In this document: positions 8,965 through 18,081 of the stretch, in pieces
How the letters are laid out: each line of letters starts with the position of its first letter
Numbering within the stretch: the first letter of the stretch is position 1
From: Streptococcus suis
GTDB lineage: Bacteria; Bacillota; Bacilli; Lactobacillales; Streptococcaceae
Direction of reading: 5' to 3'
Assembly (NCBI RefSeq): GCF_002960425.1
Contig: NZ_POIZ01000027.1
Coordinates: 1 to 64,000 of the forward strand
Length of the DNA: 64,000 bases
Translations under genes and position numbers: made by a program
The notes under the pieces: generated by a model
The model's database searches: none
Told to the model about the DNA's origin: nothing
What the model saw: only the letters and a program-made list of their open reading frames with translations

Positions 8965-9146
8965 TCCTGTCTTGTGCTGTCTGTTACTTGGTGAGTGCTA
9001 GGAACGAAAGAGTTAACCAGTATTTTCCAAGCTAGGCCGAATGAATAGAAATAAGTAGTTCACGAAGAAGCGTCCCCTTTAATCGTTCGTCATAGCTTAT
9101 GGATTGGGAGAAAGGGAGAATTCTTCCTTTTTTTCATGCTGGATTC

Positions 9147-9162
9147 TGATATAATAGGAATA
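9147..9162 (+). promoter_or_regulatory. extended -10 promoter abutting the start codon
   Basis: TGATATAAT (9147-9155) is a perfect extended -10. The start codon ATG begins at 9162, seven bases after the last T, where transcription would normally begin. No Shine-Dalgarno is present. The mRNA may therefore be leaderless. Confidence 0.55.
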
Positions 9163-10835
9163 TGAAAAAAGTCATCGAATTTAAGAATTTTTCCTTTAAA
9201 TACAATGCGCAGACGGATGCGACCTTACATGGTATTGATTTGACCATTTATGAAGGAGAGAAGGTGCTGATTATTGGGCCATCTGGTTCAGGTAAGTCCA
9301 CTCTCGGTCAGGTCTTGAATGGGATTATCCCTGCCATCCATAAGGGAACCCATACAGGGGATTTTGAACTGATGGGGGTCTCTGCCTTTGACCAGTCTAT
9401 TTACCAAAAATCTCTTCTGGTCAGCACCGTTTTGCAGGATACGGATGGTCAGTTTATTGGGCTTTCTGTAGCGGAAGATTTGGCTTTTGCGCTGGAAAAT
9501 GACATGGAAACCTTGGCGACCATGAAGGAACGAGTTCATGACTGGGCTGTACGCTTGGACTTAAAAGAACTGTTGAACCTTCGTCCCCAGGATCTTTCGG
9601 GAGGTCAGAAGCAACGGGTCAGTCTTGCGGGGGTCCTAATCGATGAAAGTCCGATTTTGCTATTCGATGAACCCTTGGCTAATTTGGATCCAAAATCTGG
9701 ACAGGATACCATTGACTTGATTGATCGTTTGCATGCACAAGAGGGAACGACGACCATTATTATTGAGCACCGCTTGGAAGATGTCCTCTATCGTCAGGTA
9801 GATAGGATTGTACTGATAAATGAAGGGCGGATGTTGTTTAATGGTCATCCAGATCAGCTCCTGCAGACCAGTCTTCTCAAAGAAAATGGCATCCGTGAGC
9901 CGCTTTATATTTCCACCTTACGAGCCTTGGGTTATCCCATCCAAACAGCGGGTCAGCTCTCTTCAGTTTGGGATATTGATTTGGGTCAATTAGAAATGGG
10001 CAAACTCCCTGAAATCAGCTTGGAAGAAGTGGCAAAGGAAGTTTTGCTTGAAGTACGTGATTTACAATTTGCCTACTCGGATAGGCTCATTCTTTCAGAT
10101 ATCCATTTGAAGATACATAAAGGTGAGCGTTTGGCCATTGTCGGGAAAAATGGAGCTGGAAAATCAACCTTGGCCAAGGCCTTGTGTGCCTTTATCCAAC
10201 CCGATGGGGAAATGCTGTGGCAGGGGCAATCAATCAAGGATGATTCTGTCAAAGAGAGGGCGGAGCGGATTGGCTATGTCCTTCAGAATCCAAATCAGAT
10301 GATCAGTCAGACCATGATTTTTGATGAAGTGGCCCTTGGCTTGCGAATGAGGGGAGTGACTGAGAAGGAAATTGAAGCCAGGGTCTTTAAGATTTTAGAG
10401 GTCTGTGGTTTGTACCAGTACCGCAAGTGGCCGATTTCAGCCCTGTCCTACGGTCAGAAGAAGCGGGTGACCATTGCTTCTATCTTGGTGCTCAATCCTG
10501 AGATTATTCTATTGGATGAGCCGACGGCTGGTCAGGATCAACGTCACTATCAGGAAATGATGGACTTCTTGGACCAACTAAATGCCCAGGGGCACACCAT
10601 TGTGATGATTACCCATGACATGCAGTTGATGTTGGATTACTCGGATAGGGCTATTGTTGTGGTGGATGGACAGATTATTGCGGATGCTAGTCCTGCTGAA
10701 ATCTTGTCAGATGCACAAGTCATAGAAGAGGCTAATTTGAAAGAAACATCCATATTCCACTTGGCGGAACGTTTAGGCGTTAATCCACTGGAATTGACTA
10801 TGTTTTACATGCAAGCAGAAAGGAGGGGGCAATGA
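9162..10835 (+). CDS. ECF transporter ATPase, two fused ABC domains
   Basis: A 557-residue protein with two complete ABC ATPase domains, corresponding to EcfA and EcfA' in one chain (YkoD type). Domain one (about 1-240) has Walker [10 protein letters not shown], signature LSGGQKQR and Walker B ILLFDEP. Domain two (about 285-530) has Walker [10 protein letters not shown], signature LSYGQKKR and Walker B IILLDEP. It powers vitamin or metabolite import by an energy-coupling factor complex. It overlaps the EcfT gene by 4 bp (ATGA), so the two are translationally coupled. Related streptococci carry the UPF0397 S-component directly upstream; here that gene lies 2.4 kb away and is broken. Confidence 0.9.
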   Translation: MKKVIEFKNFSFKYNAQTDATLHGIDLTIYEGEKVLIIGPSGSGKSTLGQVLNGIIPAIHKGTHTGDFELMGVSAFDQSIYQKSLLVSTVLQDTDGQFIGLSVAEDLAFALENDMETLATMKERVHDWAVRLDLKELLNLRPQDLSGGQKQRVSLAGVLIDESPILLFDEPLANLDPKSGQDTIDLIDRLHAQEGTTTIIIEHRLEDVLYRQVDRIVLINEGRMLFNGHPDQLLQTSLLKENGIREPLYISTLRALGYPIQTAGQLSSVWDIDLGQLEMGKLPEISLEEVAKEVLLEVRDLQFAYSDRLILSDIHLKIHKGERLAIVGKNGAGKSTLAKALCAFIQPDGEMLWQGQSIKDDSVKERAERIGYVLQNPNQMISQTMIFDEVALGLRMRGVTEKEIEARVFKILEVCGLYQYRKWPISALSYGQKKRVTIASILVLNPEIILLDEPTAGQDQRHYQEMMDFLDQLNAQGHTIVMITHDMQLMLDYSDRAIVVVDGQIIADASPAEILSDAQVIEEANLKETSIFHLAERLGVNPLELTMFYMQAERRGQ

Positions 10836-11665
10836 GTCAACAACATTTAATTGGTTATCATAAGGGAACAGGCTTTATTTATGATTTGTCTGCTGTGAGT
10901 AAGCTCTTATTTTTCTTGATTGTGACCATTCTTGCAATGGTGACCTACGATACGCGTTTGATTGCCTTTATTGCTCTATTTTCGCTTTCCTTGTTTAAAT
11001 TATCAGGTATTCGCTATAAGGATGTTTCCTTTGTCTTGCTGTTGACCATTGTCTTTGCCCTGCTTAACGCTCTGATGGTGCATCTTTTTGCTCCAAGATA
11101 CGGAGTGGAGCTATATGGTGCGGAGACGGTTTTGATCTCTGGTTTGGGTCCCTATTCTCTAACCAGTCAACAACTCTTTTATCTTGTCAATCTACTCTTG
11201 AAGTATTTTTGTACAGTACCCCTGGCCCTTGTCTTTTTGATGACCACTCACCCAAGCCAATTTGCCTCAAGTTTAAATCAGATTGGGGTATCCTACAAAG
11301 TTGCTTATGCGGTTAGTTTGACCATGCGGTACATTCCAGACATTCAGGAGGAATTCTATACCATTCGGATGTCCCAGGAAGCGCGTGGTTTAGAGTTATC
11401 ACAGAAGGGCAAGCTAATGGATCGGATAAAGGGGAATCTAGCCTTGGTTATTCCCTTGATTTTTAGTTCGCTAGAGCGGATTGATACCATTTCAACGGCT
11501 ATGGAGCTGCGTCGATTTGGAAAAAATAAAAAACGGACCTGGTATACCTACCAAGCCCTGCAAAGGGTAGATTATCTTGTTCTAGCCCTTATTGTAGTTC
11601 TAGTTCTAATTACAATCGGTCTGTTAGTTGTAAACGGTGGTCGTTTTTACAACCCGTGGAGATAG
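10832..11665 (+). CDS. ECF transporter T-component (EcfT/CbiQ family)
   Basis: A 277-residue membrane protein, the transmembrane coupling subunit of an ECF importer. It has about six hydrophobic segments (for example [17 protein letters not shown] and [17 protein letters not shown]) and the conserved cytoplasmic coupling helices with Ala-Arg-Gly motifs, here [10 protein letters not shown] and the later [12 protein letters not shown]. It starts within the last codons of the ATPase gene (ATGA overlap, SD AGGAGG), so stoichiometric expression is expected. With the fused ATPase it forms a dedicated, group I-like module whose likely S-component is the disrupted UPF0397 gene. Confidence 0.9.
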   Translation: MSQQHLIGYHKGTGFIYDLSAVSKLLFFLIVTILAMVTYDTRLIAFIALFSLSLFKLSGIRYKDVSFVLLLTIVFALLNALMVHLFAPRYGVELYGAETVLISGLGPYSLTSQQLFYLVNLLLKYFCTVPLALVFLMTTHPSQFASSLNQIGVSYKVAYAVSLTMRYIPDIQEEFYTIRMSQEARGLELSQKGKLMDRIKGNLALVIPLIFSSLERIDTISTAMELRRFGKNKKRTWYTYQALQRVDYLVLALIVVLVLITIGLLVVNGGRFYNPWR

Positions 11666-11670
11666 AAAAA

Positions 11671-11694
11671 GGAGTTTCAGTCGAAACTCCTTTT
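11671..11694. terminator. bidirectional terminator between ecfT and rsmG
   Basis: GGAGTTTC AGTC GAAACTCC with A-run before and T-run after. It serves the convergent transcription units on both sides. Confidence 0.85.
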
Positions 11695-12406
11695 ATAGCG
11701 GTCGTTTATTAGGCATACCAGCCTTGCGTGGAAACTTGTTTGGGGTTTCCTTTTTCTTTTCAACGATGGTCAAGGTGCGAGGGTCGCCGTTTGGTAATTG
11801 GTAGTCAATATTTTCAATGACCTTGCCAAAAAGGAGGGTGAGGGCATTCTTGGCTTGGGCCAATTCATCCTCGGCACTGGATGCCTTGAGGGCAATGAGT
11901 TTGCCATTGAGTTTTAAGTATGGAATGGTCAATTCTGATAAGATTTGCATACGAGCAACTGCCCGAGCTGTAACCAGGTCAAATTGGGCACGAAATTGCT
12001 TGTCTTGGGCAAAATCTTCTGCTCGACCATGATAGAAATGAACATTTTCCAACCCTAATTCCTCTGCCAACAAATGCAAGAAATTGATCCGCTTGTTGAG
12101 AGAGTCAATGATGGTTACATCTAATTGAGGGTAGATGATTTTCATGGGCAGACTTGGAAATCCTGCCCCTGCTCCGATGTCTAATAGGCGGAGGGGCTCA
12201 TTTTGGATATGCCCTTGCAGAATTGGCGCGATAGAGTCATAAAAATGCTTGAGATAAACATCCTCTTCTTCTGTAATGGCCGTCAAATTGATTTTTTCAT
12301 TCCATTCTACTAAGAGTTGAAAGTAGCGGAGAAATTGTTGTTTTTGTAGGTCAGTTAGTTGGATGCCTTGGTCAGCCAAGGTCTTGTAAAATACTTCAGG
12401 TTTCAT
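11693..12406 (-). CDS. rsmG: 16S rRNA (guanine-527-N7) methyltransferase
   Basis: A 237-residue class I SAM methyltransferase of the RsmG/GidB family, which methylates G527 of 16S rRNA; its loss gives low-level streptomycin resistance in several bacteria. The SAM-binding motif [17 protein letters not shown] lies near residues 70-90, followed by [13 protein letters not shown] and the acidic motif VTARAVARM. The basic C-terminus ([20 protein letters not shown]) is typical. It is convergent with ecfT, sharing one terminator hairpin, and downstream of pbp1a on the same strand, with a composite inverted-repeat element between them. Confidence 0.95.
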   Translation of the reverse strand: MKPEVFYKTLADQGIQLTDLQKQQFLRYFQLLVEWNEKINLTAITEEEDVYLKHFYDSIAPILQGHIQNEPLRLLDIGAGAGFPSLPMKIIYPQLDVTIIDSLNKRINFLHLLAEELGLENVHFYHGRAEDFAQDKQFRAQFDLVTARAVARMQILSELTIPYLKLNGKLIALKASSAEDELAQAKNALTLLFGKVIENIDYQLPNGDPRTLTIVEKKKETPNKFPRKAGMPNKRPL

Positions 12407-12496
12407 AGTTTTATCTTACCATAAATTCTTGAAATTGTGGAGAGGTGGATAAGGAAGAACAGACAAGAGCGCCTATTTAGTTAGTTTATAGTCATT

Positions 12497-12638
12497 TGAA
12501 GAGCTTTGATACATGGTCACTTTCGGATTGCTGGACTTTAAGGAAGTGACCTGCTTGGCATGTCCTATTTCCAACCTAGAACAGCCTCTAGGCTGTTCTA
12601 GCAACCTGTACCTCAGTTCCTTGTCTGAAAGCTCTTCA
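12497..12638. repeat. 142-bp element with inverted ends and inner hairpins
   Basis: The ends are imperfect inverted repeats: TGAAGAGCTTT (12497-12507) against AAAGCTCTTCA (12628-12638), with similarity extending some nine bases further inward. Inside are two more pairings: GGTCACTT (12515-12522) with AAGTGACC (12544-12551), and the perfect 11-bp hairpin CTAGAACAGCC/GGCTGTTCTAG (12576-12601). The flank TTTCCAACCT (12568-12577) is the reverse complement of AGGTTGGAAA in the array behind yebC. The 295-bp gap between rsmG and pbp1a contains this element, the pbp1a terminator and little else. Confidence 0.65.
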
Positions 12639-12672
12639 TTCGTCTATTGTATTTGTAACCCATACAATAAGA

Positions 12673-12700
12673 AAAGGCTGGGCTTAGGCCCAACCCTGTT
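12673..12700 (-). terminator. terminator of pbp1a (minus strand)
   Basis: GGCTGGGCTTAGGCCCAACC forms a GC-rich hairpin just behind the pbp1a stop codon on the minus strand. It is followed in that direction by CTTTTCTTATTG. Confidence 0.6.
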
Positions 12701-12701
12701 C

Positions 12702-14873
12702 TTATTGACCATCCGAGGATTGCTCTGAGGATGAAGTATTGGTTGCTTCTGAGTCAGCTGTAGTATTTTCAGTTTGAGATTCTGAAGAGGAGCTTTGTGT
12801 TGATTGCTCAGTTGATTCACTGGAACTAGACACTGTGCTACTATAGTTATTGTAAGTATTATAATTATTATAACTATTATAAGCATTGGATAAAGAGCGG
12901 CTGCCTCTCAAATAGTAATTTGAACCATAGCGAACCAAACCACTCGGCACTTCCCATTCAGTAGCAGTATAGTCAGAATGCATATAGGCCATCATATTGT
13001 GATAAACGTCTGTAGCAACTCGCATCCCATTATCTAAGATCGGGGTCATACGGTTGGTGTAACCGGTCCAAACGGCCATGGCATACTGGCTAGAGTAGCC
13101 GACGAAGTTCTCATCTGGAACGACACTGTAGCTATAGTTAGCTTCAGGAACAGAAGCAAGAATGGATTCTGTTTCGCTGTCGGTATAGTTTGAGGTACCG
13201 GTTTTACCAGCCATCGGAATACCGCTGACAGTAGCGTTTAGTCCGTAACCATAACTCAATACAGATTTCATCAAATCTGTCATCATATAGGCTGTTTCTT
13301 CCGTCATAACACGGTTCCCTTGAGGAGCATACTCCGAAACTGTTCCATCGCTAAAGACAATCTTATTGACATATTGTGGAGCGTAATAAGTTCCGCCATT
13401 GGCGAAGGCAGCATAGGCAGCAGCCATTTTTTCAGAACTTGCTCCGTACTGACGACCTGTATCGGAAGTGTTACTAGAAATCGCATTTGAATAGTGCATT
13501 TCAGGATAGTCAATACCGATACTGTTCAAGAAAGCTAGAGAGTTTTCCAAACCAGTTGCTTCTAGGGCCTTGACCGCTGTAACGTTTCGTGAGTACTGAA
13601 TAGCCGTCTTAACCGAAATAGATCCGTAAAATTGCTTATCCCAGTTATTGATAGGAATGGTAGTGCCTGGGAAATTGTAAGGACCGTCGACGATAATGTC
13701 TGCTGTTGACGTGTAGACGCCATGTTCGTAAGCAGGGGCATAGTCGGTGATTGGTTTCATAGTCGAACCAAAGTCACGGTTGGTTTCAACGGCCTGGTTG
13801 GTACCGAAGGAAACATTACTTGATTGGTGCCGTCCGCCCAACTGTGCAACGACCTTACCGTTTGATACATCCACGACCGTAGAGGCTACCTGCATCAAAT
13901 CATCCGGGTAGCTGACATACATATCGGTATTGTAAATGTCCCACAACTGCTGTTGAGCAGCAGGATCTACGTTTGTATAGACATCCATACCCGTAGTTAA
14001 CAAGTTGTAGCCTGTTTTAGCCTCAACTTCTTCGATAACCTGCTTGAGATAGTTATCCATATAAGCAGGATAAGCTGCTTCATTGGATAGAGCCTGTAAA
14101 CCATCAGTGACTGGAGTCAGCACAGCTTGCTCGTACTGGGCATTGTCGATGTACTTTTCTTCCAACATTTCAGCTAGGACTAAATCTCTGCGTGTTTTAG
14201 CATCTTCAGGGTTGGTATAAGGATCGTATTGGTTAGGAGCTTGAGGCATACCTGCCAGTAAGGCGAGCTGGGCTAAAGTAAGATCTTTCAATTCTTTACC
14301 ATAGTAGGAATGTGCAGCTGTTTTCATCCCGTAGTTTCCATTGGCCATAAAGACTTTATTGACATAGTAGGTCATGATTTCTTGCTTAGTCTTGTCTTTT
14401 TCCAGTTGGGTTGCTAACCAGGCTTCTTGAATTTTCCGTTTGATGTTTTGGTCTTCGGAAGAAGTTGAGAAGTAGGTCAGTTTGATGAACTGCTGATCAA
14501 GTGTCGAACCACCTTGTAAGCGTCCGCCCGTCAGGTTGTTAACCAAAGAACCAGCGATACGGATAACGTCCACACCCCTATGGTTGAAGAAGCGCTGATC
14601 TTCAATCGCAACGATGGCATTGACCAAATCAGTCGGAATTTCTTCGATTTTTGCGCTGGATCGTTTTTCTGCTCCTAGGTCAGCAATCAGACTGCCATTT
14701 TTGTCATAAATCTTACTGGATACTGTGGCTGTCAAGCTTTCTTCGGTTAGCTTGGGTGCTGTTGCGATCCAGTAGCCTACCAAGAGAGAACCAGCTAGAA
14801 AGGTAATAATAAAGCCAGCTAATAAGATATTTGCAACTACTAGGAGAGTTTTTTTAATACTTGTAGTTTTCAA
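12702..14873 (-). CDS. pbp1a: class A penicillin-binding protein 1A
   Basis: A bifunctional peptidoglycan synthase of about 723 residues: a short cytoplasmic tail, one membrane anchor (about 12-38), a GT51 glycosyltransferase domain with [12 protein letters not shown] and [11 protein letters not shown], then a transpeptidase domain with STMKPI (active serine), SRN and KTGTS. The C-terminal 75 residues are low complexity, rich in Asn, Tyr, Ser and Thr. The frame is open to GTG 14885, but the two GTG codons there overlap the AGGTGG Shine-Dalgarno itself. TTG 14873, eight bases behind that SD, is the better start. It overlaps the end of recU and is coupled to it, as in other Gram-positive bacteria. 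Confidence 0.93.
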   Translation of the reverse strand: MKTTSIKKTLLVVANILLAGFIITFLAGSLLVGYWIATAPKLTEESLTATVSSKIYDKNGSLIADLGAEKRSSAKIEEIPTDLVNAIVAIEDQRFFNHRGVDVIRIAGSLVNNLTGGRLQGGSTLDQQFIKLTYFSTSSEDQNIKRKIQEAWLATQLEKDKTKQEIMTYYVNKVFMANGNYGMKTAAHSYYGKELKDLTLAQLALLAGMPQAPNQYDPYTNPEDAKTRRDLVLAEMLEEKYIDNAQYEQAVLTPVTDGLQALSNEAAYPAYMDNYLKQVIEEVEAKTGYNLLTTGMDVYTNVDPAAQQQLWDIYNTDMYVSYPDDLMQVASTVVDVSNGKVVAQLGGRHQSSNVSFGTNQAVETNRDFGSTMKPITDYAPAYEHGVYTSTADIIVDGPYNFPGTTIPINNWDKQFYGSISVKTAIQYSRNVTAVKALEATGLENSLAFLNSIGIDYPEMHYSNAISSNTSDTGRQYGASSEKMAAAYAAFANGGTYYAPQYVNKIVFSDGTVSEYAPQGNRVMTEETAYMMTDLMKSVLSYGYGLNATVSGIPMAGKTGTSNYTDSETESILASVPEANYSYSVVPDENFVGYSSQYAMAVWTGYTNRMTPILDNGMRVATDVYHNMMAYMHSDYTATEWEVPSGLVRYGSNYYLRGSRSLSNAYNSYNNYNTYNNYSSTVSSSSESTEQSTQSSSSESQTENTTADSEATNTSSSEQSSDGQ

Positions 14874-15471
14874 AAGAGTCACCACCTAATAATTTTTTTT
14901 CAACCACTTCAAGATAAGGTACGCTAGGAAAACGTCCCATTTGAACCTCAAAGCCAAATTGCCTAATGAAAGAGAGAGGCATAGATTTACTCCCCTTATC
15001 TGTTTGATAAAACTCAATCAAGTGGACAGCCGGTAAGAGATAGGTTTCTTTTAGCGTTGAAAAGTGAAGAAGAACAAAGCATACGCCACCCTGCTTTACA
15101 ACCTGTTTCATGTGTTCAATCTGATGCTCATGAAAATTCTTCATGGGCATGGATGCTTTTTGTCGCGTTTCCTTGGCTTCGAAATCGATATAATGTTTTT
15201 TGAAGACTCCTGAATAATCCGTTGTAGACGCTTGGCGAAAATAGGCCTCAACAATTTTCGCACGGCTTCTCTTGGGATAATCAACCTTTACAATCTGCAC
15301 AGGAGTAGGTTTCTTGTGTATAACCGCGATCTCGTGAGCTAGGTAGTACAGATTGCTATCATTGATGGCAGCTTCAAAGGACATTCCTCGATTGGCGAAG
15401 CTAATTTTTTGAGATGAAACAGAATTGGTTCTATTGATTTTTTTAGCTATCTTATGAGGATAATTGACCAT
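14854..15471 (-). CDS. recU: Holliday junction resolvase RecU
   Basis: A 205-residue nuclease that cuts Holliday junctions and modulates RecA during recombination and chromosome segregation. Family features: the N-terminal basic stretch [15 protein letters not shown], the segment [17 protein letters not shown], the catalytic region with [18 protein letters not shown] (Asp and Glu of the metal site), and [15 protein letters not shown]. Its 3' end overlaps the start of pbp1a, the conserved recU-ponA arrangement linking DNA repair and wall synthesis. It is divergent from the ypsA gene with only about 65 bp between the two starts. Confidence 0.95.
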   Translation of the reverse strand: MVNYPHKIAKKINRTNSVSSQKISFANRGMSFEAAINDSNLYYLAHEIAVIHKKPTPVQIVKVDYPKRSRAKIVEAYFRQASTTDYSGVFKKHYIDFEAKETRQKASMPMKNFHEHQIEHMKQVVKQGGVCFVLLHFSTLKETYLLPAVHLIEFYQTDKGSKSMPLSFIRQFGFEVQMGRFPSVPYLEVVEKKLLGGDSFENYKY

Positions 15472-15536
15472 AGAACTCCTTCTTGATAAAATAATATCAG
15501 CATATTATACCACAATTAGTGAAAAGAGTACAAGGA

Positions 15537-16076
15537 ATGGATACTAAAAGCCTTTTGATAACAGGGTACAAACATACGGATTTAGGTATTTTCTCAGACA
15601 AGGATCAACGGTTAGCTATTATAAAGTTGGCTATCAAGCAGGATCTTGTTCGATTTTTGGAGGATGGGGTTACATGGTTTGTCCTGACAGGTCAGTTGGG
15701 TTTTGAATATTGGACTTTAGAAGTTTTAGAGGATTTGCGTTCGGAAGGTTATAGGTTTCAAATAGCGACCATTTTCATGTTTGAAAACCACGGAGAACAC
15801 TGGAATGAAGCCAATCAGCTAAAGTTACAGCGCTTTAAACAGGCGGATTTCATCAAGTTTGCCTATCCACGTTATGAAAATCCTGGTCAATTTAGAGATT
15901 ACAATCAATTTTTAATTGACAATACAGATGGTGCGTATATTTTTTATGATTCCGAAAATGAAACCAACTTGAAATATTTGTATCATCAAGTCTTAAACAA
16001 AGAGGAGTATGATAGAAAAACGCTTACCTTTGAACAACTGAATGAAGTTGCAGAAAATTTTTCAAATTCTGAGTGA
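15537..16076 (+). CDS. ypsA: UPF0398/DUF1273 protein, YpsA family
   Basis: A 179-residue cytoplasmic protein of the YpsA family (SLOG-type Rossmann fold). Recognisable segments are [14 protein letters not shown] at the N-terminus, [17 protein letters not shown], and [12 protein letters not shown] near the end. In Bacillus and Staphylococcus YpsA influences cell division; in streptococci it always lies beside gpsB, as here. I choose ATG 15537, preceded by CAAGGA, over GTG 15519, which has no SD and lies close to the promoter. The molecular ligand is not known; the fold suggests a nucleotide derivative. Confidence 0.88.
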   Translation: MDTKSLLITGYKHTDLGIFSDKDQRLAIIKLAIKQDLVRFLEDGVTWFVLTGQLGFEYWTLEVLEDLRSEGYRFQIATIFMFENHGEHWNEANQLKLQRFKQADFIKFAYPRYENPGQFRDYNQFLIDNTDGAYIFYDSENETNLKYLYHQVLNKEEYDRKTLTFEQLNEVAENFSNSE

Positions 16077-16146
16077 TTTGACTTGATTTTTCCCTATTTT
16101 TTTTAATATAATAGGGCTAATGATGTTTTAGATATGGGAGAGAGAA

Positions 16147-16473
16147 ATGGCAAGTATTAAATTTACAACTAAAGATATTTTTGAACAAGATTTTAAGATT
16201 GGTTTCCGTGGCTATGATCAGGATGAAGTCAATGACTTTTTGGATGATATTATGAAAGATTACGACGCCTATGAAGCCATTATCAAGGAGTTGAAAGGCG
16301 AGATTGCTCGTTTGAAGGCCCAGGTAGCAAACGCTCCTAAAGTCGCTGCTGTTGAAGAAGTGAAAGATGTTCTTCCGACGGAACGTCCATCTTCAGCTAC
16401 AAACTTTGATATTCTTCGTCGCTTGAATCGTTTAGAAAAAGAAGTGTTCGGTAAACAAATTGTTCAAGACTAG
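16147..16473 (+). CDS. gpsB: cell division regulator GpsB
   Basis: A 108-residue DivIVA-related protein. The N-terminal membrane-binding domain (about 1-65) includes FTTKDIFEQDFKIGFRGYDQ and the coiled-coil DEVNDFLDDIMKDYDAYEAI; a linker and a short C-terminal trimerisation helix (DILRRLNRLEKEVFG) follow. GpsB links penicillin-binding proteins, MreC and serine/threonine kinase signalling to balance septal and peripheral wall growth in ovoid cocci. It lies directly upstream of rnpB, in the conserved streptococcal block ypsA-gpsB-rnpB-ypsC-mapZ, opposite pbp1a. Confidence 0.95.
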   Translation: MASIKFTTKDIFEQDFKIGFRGYDQDEVNDFLDDIMKDYDAYEAIIKELKGEIARLKAQVANAPKVAAVEEVKDVLPTERPSSATNFDILRRLNRLEKEVFGKQIVQD

Positions 16474-16482
16474 TATAGTCTT

Positions 16483-16865
16483 GTGTGCAATTTTTGGATA
16501 ATCGCGTGGTAGTTTACTACCATGAGGAAAGTCCATGCTAGCACTGGCTGCGATGCCGGTAGTGTTTGTGCTAGGCGAATCAATAAGCCTAGGGACGTTG
16601 ATTAACGTTACGGCGGTTAAAATGGCTACGTCTTCGGATATGCCAAAGTAGACCTGAAAGTGCCACAGTGACGAAGTTTTTATGGAAACGTAAAAAATGG
16701 AACGCGGTAAACCCCTCAAGCTAGCAACCCAAACTTTGGTCGGGGCATGGGATGGATGGAATTGAACAGAAATCCTGACTGCGAAAGCAGTAGACAGATG
16801 ATTATCGAAGGTGGTAGGACCTAGTACCACTGGAACAAAACATGGCTTACAGAAAATTGCATAAT
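16483..16865 (+). ncRNA. rnpB: RNase P RNA, type B
   Basis: Catalytic RNA of ribonuclease P, which matures tRNA 5' ends. Diagnostic conserved elements are visible: GAGGAAAGTCCATGC near 16523, the CR-V region ACAGATGATTATCGAAG near 16794, and the universally conserved GGCTTAC near 16844. The closing helix P1 is formed by TGTGCAATTTT (from about 16485) and AGAAAATTGCATA (to about 16863). A terminator follows at once. The type B call fits Firmicutes; ends are accurate to a few bases. Confidence 0.95.
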
Positions 16866-16868
16866 AGG

Positions 16869-16892
16869 TAGCTAGCTTTGCTAGCTTTTATT
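16869..16892 (+). terminator. terminator of rnpB
   Basis: AGCTAGC TTT GCTAGCT followed by TTTA; 7-bp stem directly behind the P1 helix. Confidence 0.75.
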
Positions 16893-16905
16893 GTAGAGGA
16901 AAAAG

Positions 16906-18072
16906 ATGAAAAAACAGTTTGAATTGATAGCGACAGCCGCTGCTGGTTTAGAGGCAGTTGTTGGTCGTGAAATTCGTAATCTTGGCTATGACTGCCAAGT
17001 TGAAAATGGTCGTGTACGTTTTGAGGGGGGAGTGGATGCTATCGCTAGGACAAACCTCTGGCTACGTTCGGCAGACAGGATTAAAATTATTGTTGGACAA
17101 TTTCCAGCAAGAACCTTTGAAGAACTCTTTCAAGGGGTCTTTGGGTTGGATTGGGAAAATTATCTGCCCTTAGGTTGCAAGTTTCCAATTTCCAAGGCCA
17201 AGTGTGTCAAATCCAAGTTGCACAATGAGCCAAGCGTACAGGCTATTTCGAAAAAAGCAGTTGTTAAGAAATTACAAAAACACTTCTCTCGCCCAGAGGG
17301 AGTGCCGCTCCAGGAAGTTGGGGCAGAGTTCAAGATTGAAGTATCTATCTTGAAAGATCTAGCGACAATCATGATTGATACGACTGGGTCTAGTCTCTTC
17401 AAACGTGGTTATCGGGTAGAAAAAGGTGGAGCACCGATTAAGGAAAATATGGCAGCAGCGATTTTGCAACTGTCCAACTGGTATCCTGATAAGCCTCTCA
17501 TCGATCCAACTTGTGGCTCAGGGACATTTTGTATTGAAGCTGCTATGCTGGCCAAAAATATAGCCCCTGGCTTAAAACGCAGCTTTGCTTTTGAAGAATG
17601 GCCTTGGGTGGATGAGCAGTTGGTAGCAGATGTCCGAAAAGAAGCCCAGGCTGCTATAAAATCAGATTTGGTCTTGGATATTGCGGGTTCAGACATAGAT
17701 GCTCGTATGGTTGAGATTGCCAAGAAAAATGCCTTTGCGGCTGGAGTAGACCAAGATATAGTATTCAAACAGATGCGTGTTCAAGATTTACGGACGGACA
17801 AAATCAATGGAGTTATTATTTCCAATCCCCCCTATGGTGAACGTTTGTTGGATGACGATGCAATTATCACGCTCTATCGTGAGATGGGGCAGACCTTGGA
17901 ACCCTTGAAAACCTGGTCTAAGTTTATATTGACCAGTGATGAGCAATTCGAGAAGCGTTTTGGTAAGCAGGCAGATAAAAAGAGAAAATTATACAACGGT
18001 ACTTTAAAAGTTGACTTGTACCAATTTTTTGGTCAGCGAGTGAAACGCCAGACCGTAGAAGAGAAAGAGTAG
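16906..18072 (+). CDS. ypsC: THUMP-domain 23S rRNA methyltransferase (YpsC/RlmL type)
   Basis: A 388-residue RNA guanine-N2 methyltransferase. A THUMP RNA-binding region (about 45-160) precedes a class I methyltransferase fold with SAM motif LIDPTCGSGTFCIEAAM (about 195-215) and the catalytic NPPYGERL motif (about 307-315) typical of exocyclic-amine methylation. The family corresponds to the RlmL half of E. coli RlmKL, which modifies G2445 of 23S rRNA; the exact position here is inferred. Start ATG 16906 follows GAGGAAAAAG. It ends 9 bp before mapZ, so the two are cotranscribed. Confidence 0.9.
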   Translation: MKKQFELIATAAAGLEAVVGREIRNLGYDCQVENGRVRFEGGVDAIARTNLWLRSADRIKIIVGQFPARTFEELFQGVFGLDWENYLPLGCKFPISKAKCVKSKLHNEPSVQAISKKAVVKKLQKHFSRPEGVPLQEVGAEFKIEVSILKDLATIMIDTTGSSLFKRGYRVEKGGAPIKENMAAAILQLSNWYPDKPLIDPTCGSGTFCIEAAMLAKNIAPGLKRSFAFEEWPWVDEQLVADVRKEAQAAIKSDLVLDIAGSDIDARMVEIAKKNAFAAGVDQDIVFKQMRVQDLRTDKINGVIISNPPYGERLLDDDAIITLYREMGQTLEPLKTWSKFILTSDEQFEKRFGKQADKKRKLYNGTLKVDLYQFFGQRVKRQTVEEKE

Positions 18073-18081
18073 GAGGATATT

